Assembly: GCA_016508695.1 (NCBI GenBank)
Contig: VNKQ01000006.1
Coordinates: 1,054,001 to 1,118,000 of the forward strand
DNA from: Hyphodiscus hymeniophilus
Taxonomy: Eukaryota; Ascomycota; Leotiomycetes; Helotiales; Hyphodiscaceae
Reading direction: 5' to 3'
DNA: 64,000 nt
The number at the start of each line of letters is the position of its first letter. The first letter of the stretch is position 1. The position numbers were made by a program, and so were the translations under genes. Under the pieces are notes generated by a model. That model had not been told where the DNA came from and searched no databases. It saw only the letters and a list, made by a program, of their open reading frames with translations. This document shows, piece by piece, positions 56,901 to 64,000 of the stretch.

Positions 56901-58674
56901 ATATCTTGGCTCCATCGTATGGGTCAGCAAAATGATTGTGATCTCTAACAGCGATAGCGAGTTTCAAAATGTTCCCTCCAATGTCACGTGGTATTGGGTT
57001 GTTCTTGACTGCTTCTTTGACAAAGTCGAATGGAACGTTGAGATTCTGAGAGAAGTGGTCGAAAGCGGATTGGAGGAAAACTTGCAGCTTTTCATCGGTG
57101 GATATCATTCGAACTCGTTTTTTCGTCCAGTGTGAAAGCTCGCAGCTCCTCTTGATCTCTGTGTGCAATTTTCCAATCTGATCATTGATGAGCATGTATC
57201 GGTATTCTGATGACGGTAACCGAAGAGTAATAGCACTCCAAAAGATCTATGGTTGTTTTGATCGGGCGACCCCTTTGATTCCATATCCGGGCATATTCTG
57301 CAAAGCGTGGCACGCGTGCAATCGCACCCTCGATGTCCGACATCAAGATCCTGGTGGCCTCTTCGATGTCCCATTGCTTGTCGTCTATGGTAAGTTCGGT
57401 AGCATTAAGGGCGATTATAACGTGAGGAAGTGCCGGTTGATTCAAAGAACTCTCGATTGATGCCGATGCCCAATCAAGCAATTTCTCTAGCACGACCGAT
57501 TCGAAGATCTGCAAATTCAGATATTGGCAAGGAAGAAGACGGGATCTAACTCACTTTGCGTTTCGCAGAACGAATACAACTACATTCGAGAACGTATACA
57601 ATAGACGAGGATAGAGCTCTGTCACAGCATATTCTCTCTTTCGAGTTTCTGGAGTGGTTGCCCATATGATATCTCGTTGTGAGCTATGAGCAACCTTACG
57701 GATTCGACGACGGAACGTTGGATCGTTTTTCGCACTAGTAGCTCGCGCAGCCTGTGGAGCAGCATCATCGCGTATCTTATATCTTGCTCCTCTTGGAACA
57801 TTTTCGCCTCCATCGAGACCTTCGCAATCCGCATACAGCATCGGCTTGGCGCTGTAGTAAGTGGCTGGGTCAGAGTACAAGTGTACATCCCCTGAGGTTG
57901 GGAGATTATCTCCAGTCGCACCGGTTACTGGTGAAGGGAATTTTGACTCGTGGGCAATGTTCATCTCGTTTTCTTGGTTGTCGATTAACATCTTGACCAA
58001 GGTACTCTTTCCGGCTCCTGTTCAAAAGAGGGTTAGAAGAGCAGCACTTGGTACCTTGCACAAAATGTATTAATGGAACACTAACCCGTTTGTCCTATGA
58101 AAGACACAAGTTGAGGGTATCGAACATTGATCTGGCTCGTACGGCTCTGAGCCATGATTGTCGCATATCTCTCATAGTCCCGAAATATGGGGAGGTTTGC
58201 GGAGTCGCGAGCAATACCGAACCAAGTGGTATCTTCGTCATTCTGATGCTCTTTAATCTGTTCTTCCGCAGTCCTTTTGGGATCCAAAATCAATCGTAGA
58301 CGCTCAACCACTTTTCGATCGGTTTTCTCGTGAGGCTTGCCATCAAACCCCACGGCGCCTGGCCGATGTGCTCGCTCTTTTGTCCAGCAGTCGTCACAGA
58401 ACGAATCGTTGTTGCATTGAATGCAAGTCCATGTTCTGACAATTCTCTGACAGACATCGCAAGGAGAATTGATCGAGCTGCTTCGCGAAGGAGCTCGAAC
58501 GGATGCTGTGACGGCGGGTTGGAAAGAGCTGCTCGAAACCGTGGACGGCGGCCGGCCACGTGCGGTGTCTCCAGCACTGGCAGAGCCGAAGAACTTATCG
58601 GGCGAATGAACTCGCAGCGAGGAAGAGAAGGTGGAAGACCGACTCGGGTTATCGCGAGAGAGGGGGGGCGCCAT
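53959..58674 (-). CDS. Zinc finger-GTPase-RING-patatin multidomain protein
   Basis: Minus-strand exons, fitted by hand: 58674-58086, 58017-57555, 57508-57211 and about 57209-56835 (frame breaks around these two), 56783-56168, 56114-56007, 55956-55613, 55559-55502, 55447-54813, 54752-54411 and 54350-53959. The product would be about 1400 aa. Order: Ser-rich head; Cys/His zinc-binding module (C72-C96, H103); P-loop domain with Walker A GQTGAGKST at about 194-202; helical region; RING-like finger CFSCLRELPEHPLPCGH with CTPC and a final CPLH; patatin domain with DGGGCRG oxyanion loop, GTSTGG nucleophile elbow and YIDGA catalytic Asp; basic Arg-rich tail. Patatins hydrolyse membrane lipids; coupling to a nucleotide switch recalls fungal NLR-like incompatibility proteins. 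Defects: an intron at 57554 that shifts frame, a one-base shift near 57210, and TAG at 54466-54468. All catalytic patatin residues are intact. Confidence 0.75.
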
Positions 58675-59530
58675 ATTGAAGCCTTACCACGAAGTTATTT
58701 GAACAAGACGGGAGAAGGCATCGTGATGGGAATGGGCGAGGGAAGCGGACGTCAGCCCGTCTTTCCGCACTCGTTCTGTTCACCACCAGCAGAGCCTCTC
58801 ATTGCTTGAGCATCAAGCCCAGCACACCATCAAGAGAGGGGCCCAGCAAGAATTTGGGATCGTGGCGCCCCCAGCCTTGCGGATGGTGCCGTATGAGTGG
58901 GTAGCACTTGCATAAACCATGCGTAGATATACTAGTCTACGAAAACACTGTTACACACACTCGCACAGCTCCGAAACATAACTAATGATTTGCACCAGTG
59001 GCGACTCCAAGTCGACTTGACGCCCTTCATAGCCGCAAGCGGGGATGAGAATATCCACGCAAAACGGGTGAATAGGTGACGCCATGGAGAGCTCTTAATG
59101 GAGGCTGGTGAGGTTGAGGCGAAGCGAGGGTACAATAAGCAAAGCGGCGAGATGTCACGTGCGCAGTGGTTTGGAGCAGTACGAAGTTGTTTATATTTTC
59201 CAACCGAGTTAAGTATAGGCAATACCGCCGTTGTAGATGCTTTTTCGGCTTACCTATTACCTCTCTTTTGGCTTTATGTCAAAACTTGGTTAAACTTTTG
59301 GGTTTTAGGGTTTCCTATTGTAGCTGACCCTTTGGGTTCTTTTGAACTGCAAATCAAACCCTTGTGTTTGATTTCAGGGATTCATTCCAGGGATTCTTCC
59401 AACCTGTGCCACAAGGAATGACGTCGACTTCCCCTCATCAAATAACATAGATACAGGAGGATTAATCTCTATCTTTCTGCGCCAACAGAAACAGAATCAT
59501 TTCGTTTTTATACCTGACTGTGAGAGCAGT
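58675..59530. other. Divergent promoter region
   Basis: Between the patatin gene and the methyltransferase gene, transcribed apart. T-rich repeats (TTTTGGGTTTTAGGG-like) occur near 59295-59345. No gene supported. Confidence 0.45.
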
Positions 59531-60486
59531 ATGGCGGATTCCCATAAATCGCCGGCGAGTAATCTCCCCGCGTACTTCAACAAGCTTTCCCAGATATATC
59601 CACGTCAAACGGGCAACAGCACGCTCAACCTGTTCGCCCAGATTACAGATCAGCTAGCCCCTATCTCAGATAGCTCCAATATCCACGATAATGCATGCGG
59701 CCCTGGAACAGCTACAAGCGTGATTCTCAAAGAATACCCAGATGCGAAGCCGTCGATTGTCGGAACAGATAGTATGATCTCTCAAGGCCACGGAACTACT
59801 AACCGTTGATCACCACACTTCACGAGATCAGAAACTGACTACACCGTAGTGGTTCCCGCTATGATCGAAGCTTTCGAGTCAATGATTAAAGGGCCAAAGT
59901 TCACGAGTGAAGTCATGAACTCGCAAGCCCTCACCTTCCCAGATGGCGTCTTTACGCATTCCATCACGAACTTCAGCATCTTCAACTTCCAAGATGCATT
60001 AGCGGGAGTGAAGGAGATTCATCGGACTCTCCAACCATCTGGCCAGGCTGTGATCACGACTTGGAAGCGTTTTGGGATAGGAGAGGTGGTTCATGTAAGT
60101 GTCTGCGAAACAAGAATTATCCCAGACCAGCAAATTGATATGATGCCCTCCAGGAAATTCAACGCCGTATCCGCCCAGACCTGCCGCTGATGCAGTTCTC
60201 CGGTGCAGATCTCTACAGCGGCGATGCGGTCGCTAATTTGATGATCAAGACTGGGTTTGATAAAACACATATCAAGGTACTGTCCATGACGCAAATCGTG
60301 ACTGAAGGAGACTTGGAAGGCTTGGAAGGATTTGCTAGCGGGCCATTCACGGATTCGGCCAGGAAGGAATGGACGGACGAGGAGAAGAGTAAATGGCAAG
60401 AGGTTTTGAAACAGGTGTTAGATGAGGAGACACGAGTATTTGGGGGTGTCAAATTCGAGGGTTGGGCTATCCTGGCCACGAAATGA
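59531..60486 (+). CDS. SAM-dependent class I methyltransferase
   Basis: Three exons (59531-59771, 59850-60094, 60154-60486) give 272 aa. The SAM-binding glycine loop is seen as DNACGPGTAT (about residue 53-62), followed by a GTD acidic strand. Later come SITNFSIFNFQDALAGVKEIHRTLQPSG in divided form (motif around the post-II helix) and VITTWKR. The C-terminus contains GFDKTHIKVLSM and an amphipathic helix. Fungal members of this type methylate small molecules, frequently in secondary metabolism; the substrate is not predictable. It is divergent from the patatin gene across about 860 bases. The intron after GTD is phase 1 and begins GTATGA. Confidence 0.85.
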
Positions 60487-61081
60487 TCATGAACGGTAAA
60501 ATCAAAAAGTTGTACCGAATTTGAATTGTTGTCGTTGTCGTTTCTGTTACGCAGAAGAAGACCAGCTGTTCTCGAGCGATGTGGGGGAGGGGGGGTTGGT
60601 GGGGTAAGTACGCTAGTACGTATCAGGCAACCGCACATTGTGGGGGAGCGACAAAAATAGGAGAGTCTTCCTAGTGTGAAATTCAACAGTATGATGCTCT
60701 GGTATGCTGCGATGCCACGTCTTGACTTGAGGAAAAGCCCTATTCTCAGCTGGATAGACCTGCAGAGAAGGTAAACCTGGGGTTGATCTTCGGATTAAGT
60801 CTTGGGCTAGGCGGCACATACATTCATATTGGCACTGAGGCTCTTCGTAGCTTACAACATCAAGTGACAGTTCAGGACCAAAATTCAAGTAATTAGGATA
60901 GGTAATTCTCAACCCTTTCAAGAGTTAATTAGAATCCGATGCCGCTTATCAATGCTTAACAATCTGAAGCATCCACGATATATGAAGGTTGGTATTAGAC
61001 GGATTTGAGATCTCCATTGTTGGTACAGTGTCGTCTTGATCAAAGAGTCAACATTCAACGGGGCACAGCCACCGCAGTCTA
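60487..61081. other. Convergent intergenic region
   Basis: A minus-strand open frame at 60613-60921 has protein-like composition but no ATG at its head and no known domain. Short G runs near 60580-60600. Confidence 0.35.
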
Positions 61082-61960
61082 CTACTCATATCCTTTGACA
61101 ATATCATCCACAGACCTGCTCTTCGCAAATTGGACAAACTCCCTATCTTTTCCATCATTCGATGTCAGATTCAGAACTTTTCCCGCGACGGTGGCCAACT
61201 TACAGCTAATTTTGTCTTCCCCATCCACCGAGTTAGTAATCTCTTCAATCTCTGCATCCGTCACCTTTTCTTCACCCATCTCAGCCATCATCTGACGAAA
61301 CTGGCCCGCAGTGATTGAGCCCTGAAGTGAGGGATCAAATTCTTTCCAGGCGGTCTTGTATTCCGCTTCTGTATCGACCTCGCGTGCCTCTGATAAGGTA
61401 ACCTTTGATGCCATTGGTCTTCCTGTCATCATAGCCACAAATTCTGCAATCCAGTCAGAAAATACATCTCATATCCTTGGGCTGAAAGTAGAAGATACAG
61501 AGCCTCTCCAGTTGTGCGGAGGCGTAAACCGAGCTTGCTTACCTTCGAAGTCAATGGTTCCATCTCCGTCGCGGTCCACTTCGTCGATGATTTGTTGCAC
61601 TTCAGCTGGCGTCGCATTCTGACCAGAAGCTTTCATGGCTTTTGCGAACTCCTCGACCGTTATATTGCCTAAGAAAACGGGTCAATCGGTACTCCTCTAT
61701 TTACCCCAAGCTAACATTTTAGCGAGGAAACTTCTGCTGGCCTCACCTCCTTTATCTGTATCCTATATTCCTGTTAGCCAGCGTTCAAAGGAAAGTTATG
61801 TCTTTGCTGAATTTGAAGCCGTTAACTTACATATTCATCAAAAGCATCTTTCAGGATCTGAAGTTCCTCTGCGGAGAGTGGTTTTGCCTGCGCGATTCGA
61901 AATCAGCTGATATGCCACCCAACAGCCTCGCACCTCCTTCGATGTACACGAACATACCAT
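61082..61960 (-). CDS. Divergent calmodulin-like EF-hand protein
   Basis: Six exons on the minus strand (61960-61958, 61887-61831, 61762-61747, 61668-61543, 61443-61204, 61146-61082) give 168 aa. The first exon is only the ATG, an intron position also found in calmodulin genes, and the third exon has just 16 bases. EF-hand 1 (DTDKGGNITVEEF) and EF-hand 2 (DRDGDGTIDFEEF) keep good Ca2+ ligands. EF-hand 3 (DPSLQGSITAGQF) and EF-hand 4 (DGEDKISYREF) are degenerate. The central linker and the tail (RSVDDIVKGYE) are longer than in calmodulin (149 aa). It is probably a calcium-regulated light chain or sensor and not the essential calmodulin. The last acceptor was chosen because it alone restores EF-hand 4. 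Confidence 0.8.
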
Positions 61961-62352
61961 TGCATAAAGTTTCAATCTTGCAGAATGGGCTAAAAAATGG
62001 ATTAACGAAAACGTGTTAAGATACGAAAGGGCAGATGGACGTCGGATCGATATTTGAAATCTTTCTCTAAAACACCTCCTTACCCCTGAAAAGCTGCACG
62101 TGATGTTTGATCGGCATTCTTCAAACAGACAAGGGGGCACACCTGCGTCTAAAAGCACCGCGAGTCGGATCGTTCCACGGCGTCATTCCCATGATCTGGT
62201 AGACCCATGATGGCCAGGGCTTTAGACAAGGAAGTGTTCCCACTGGGACGAAACTGTGACGGACGCATGTTGCATTCAGCGATATAATTGTTCGCCTGTG
62301 CCAATTGATGCAGTAGCGGTCGAAATCTAATTCAGCACAGCTCCCACTGTAT
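61961..62352. other. Intergenic region
   Basis: Promoter of the calmodulin-like gene and 3' region of the transcription factor gene. A minus-strand frame at 62121-62483 is a shadow. Confidence 0.4.
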
Positions 62353-63318
62353 CTACCCTTGATTTCCATTATGGCTAAAAGCGACCAGAGCCAGAAATGT
62401 ATCTCCACAAAGATTAGGATTTGAATCCTCGACATGTTTCGCGAATTCGTGAAAGGAGTTAAGTTCCTCTCCAACATCTTCACCGGATGTAGCTCTGGCC
62501 GATGCTATCCAAGCCTGGGGCGAATTTGCCATCCACAGGCCTGGACGTTTGTCAAATGGAAGGGATTCCACGAACAGCCAATTAGAACAATATGCGTGCT
62601 TGAAACCGTTCAGGATCATAAAGAGTGAGTATGACATTATAATGGTCCGCCGAACGCTCTCTCCAAATAGCCATGCCTGCCAAGGAGATTGATTCGGAGG
62701 CATCCTTGTTCGCGCAGATGCTAATAGACTCTGAGTCCATTCACATAGGACGTTGAGATGTTGCTCAGCAATTGCCTGTTCGGCCTCGTTCGCCGAGAAT
62801 AGGAATTTTGCAAGGTATATGAGCAGTGCTTGAAGTGCTCTGAGTGCCTCTTTGACGGGTATTGCCTTCACATCGATCTGTCTCAGGCACATGACATCCT
62901 CGTATGCCACAGTACCCTTTTCCGTCTCTCCCAAGGCGGCGAAGTGGTTATAATTACCATGGAGTTGCAATTTTGGATGTACGAAAATTGCAGGCTTCCC
63001 TGCCTTTAAAAAATCTGGAACTGATAGGTAGCCTAGGCGAACAAGTGCCAGAGCATCATCACGTCCGGGTTGAGAGATTGCGGGATCGATATCGTAAACG
63101 CGATGCTTGACTTTGTCCATGATGCAGTACCCTGGGGTATCGAGGTCTTCCGGTTGCCGTGTCTGTCCAGTCATAGGTTCGAGATCGTATATGCATTCAG
63201 CCCCTCGTTGAACACAGCGTTGACACTGCGGCAACTGGACAACACATTTTCTTTTGGCTGCAGTACAATTACGGCACGCCTTGCGAAGGGGGGTCATACT
63301 GGGCGGGCGAAAGAACAA
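62353..63318 (-). CDS. Zn2Cys6 transcription factor
   Basis: Intronless gene of 321 aa. The N-terminal binuclear zinc cluster has all six cysteines (C15, C18, C25, C32, C35, C42) in CRNCTAAKRKC...CQRCVQRGAEC, with the basic residues expected for DNA contact. The rest is a helical region with KAGKPAIFVHPKL, HLNVLCEW and a block RRTIIMSYSLFMILNGF, as in many short fungal cluster regulators that lack the full fungal_trans domain. Met8 (63297) is an alternative start and gives a more typical N-terminus. It may regulate neighbouring genes such as the methyltransferase, but that is only suggested by position. It is the last gene before the AT-rich boundary. Confidence 0.85.
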   Translation of the reverse strand: MFFRPPSMTPLRKACRNCTAAKRKCVVQLPQCQRCVQRGAECIYDLEPMTGQTRQPEDLDTPGYCIMDKVKHRVYDIDPAISQPGRDDALALVRLGYLSVPDFLKAGKPAIFVHPKLQLHGNYNHFAALGETEKGTVAYEDVMCLRQIDVKAIPVKEALRALQALLIYLAKFLFSANEAEQAIAEQHLNVLCEWTQSLLASARTRMPPNQSPWQAWLFGESVRRTIIMSYSLFMILNGFKHAYCSNWLFVESLPFDKRPGLWMANSPQAWIASARATSGEDVGEELNSFHEFAKHVEDSNPNLCGDTFLALVAFSHNGNQG

Positions 63319-63540
63319 CGTGTCATCCGGAGAGACTTGAGGCTGATAGACACACTGGCCACACTGGACACGGTAGAATTGCTTGATCTGAGATGTGAAT
63401 TATTGGGTTCTTATCGAGACAACGTTCGAGTGGTCCTTCTCCTTATTAGGTTTAGTTCCCACGGGTCCGTGCTCTGTTAGTGCGGCCTGTGGCTGTGAAG
63501 ATGGGGAAGTCACGAGGGGTCTTTAGCATGCTACCTAGTC

Positions 63541-64000
63541 TTTAAGGCACCAACTTGTATTTAGAGAAACCTTGTGATAAAACGAATAATTATTCCTTTT
63601 CTCCCCTTATACCGATACAAATTTGTAAAGCCTAATACGGGGGCTTACAAAATTAATCCCTAAGGTTATTAGATTATATTTATTTTATTCGAACTTCTTT
63701 TAACGACAAAAAACCCTATCGTTAAGACCTTACTTTAGCGTTAGTTATATAGTTGGTTTGCCCCTTTATTACAATGTTATATACCGAAATACCTCTTACT
63801 TCCCTAAGAACCTTTATAAACTTAAAACTATTAAAATACCTCGAACTCTTTGTCTATTAAACTCTCGAGATATATTTAACTCTCGAGTTCTTATTTATAT
63901 AATATTAAGATAAAGGAGTTAAAAACTAAAAGGATTAATTCTATTAGTTAAAGCTCTTTCTTAATACCCGCTTTCTCTAAACTTCCCTTGCCCCTTACTT
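63541..64000. repeat. AT-rich block at the right edge
   Basis: From about 63541 the sequence again becomes A/T- and TA-rich with no coding capacity, resembling 1-8575. It is probably the start of another RIP-affected repeat island that continues beyond the window. Confidence 0.7.

Noticed and set aside
60613..60921. Minus-strand frame with protein-like composition
   Set aside because: No ATG at the start, no domain and no partner exons; left as intergenic.
1..64000. CRISPR arrays, operons, tRNA or rRNA genes
   Set aside because: The window is fungal nuclear DNA. No regularly spaced repeats were seen and no tRNA or rRNA could be recognised by eye; a tRNAscan run would be decisive for tRNAs.

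Overview
This window looks like a filamentous ascomycete chromosome (Pezizomycotina, perhaps a leotiomycete; that rank is a guess from remembered homologues). Genes carry short GT-AG introns of about 45-65 bases. The repertoire is fungal: Zn2Cys6 regulator, 2EXR protein, Git3-type GPCR, chitinases with CBM1 or GPI tails. Transposon relics at the left end are decayed towards A and T as expected from repeat-induced point mutation (RIP). No tool was run; exon borders were fitted by hand from splice sites and reading frame.

Layout. 1-8575 is a very AT-rich block with a RIP-ruined Ty1/copia element, two opposed copies of a 266-base solo LTR and the tail of a pogo/Tan1-like transposase. From 8575 the base composition changes abruptly and genes begin: membrane protein (8.7 kb), inositol monophosphatase (10 kb), GPCR (13.2 kb), Hsm3/PSMD5-like proteasome chaperone (17 kb, minus), Pol III subunit Rpc31 (18.6 kb), a TA-flanked MITE (20.3 kb), GPI-type GH18 chitinase (21.8 kb), NCS1 permease (26.3 kb), methionine aminopeptidase 2 (29.2 kb), GH18-CBM1 chitinase (31.6-32.9 kb, minus), PhyH dioxygenase (36.2 kb), coiled-coil membrane protein (38 kb), a Baeyer-Villiger monooxygenase relic (38.7 kb), a Rossmann-like protein (39.5 kb, minus), ArfGAP (41-42 kb, minus), two-RRM protein (43-44.5 kb, minus) and the diflavin reductase Tah18 (45.6 kb).

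From 48 kb the region turns accessory. A gene of a fungal kinase-associated family is split by a 1012-base hAT remnant with a perfect 8-base target duplication. An AT-rich block and a headless kinase-like fragment follow, then a 2EXR gene (52 kb). A very large minus-strand gene (54-58.7 kb) joins a zinc-binding module, a P-loop GTPase-like domain, a RING-like finger and a patatin phospholipase. A SAM methyltransferase (59.5 kb), a divergent calmodulin (61-62 kb, minus) and a Zn2Cys6 factor (62.4-63.3 kb, minus) come next. AT-rich sequence returns at about 63.54 kb.

How it fits together: most genes are unlinked housekeeping functions. The most interesting locus is the patatin gene. Its sensor/switch/effector layout recalls fungal NLR-type incompatibility proteins, and it lies in the transposon-damaged part of the window. 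Two apparent frameshifts and an in-frame TAG suggest it may be decaying or under-resolved.
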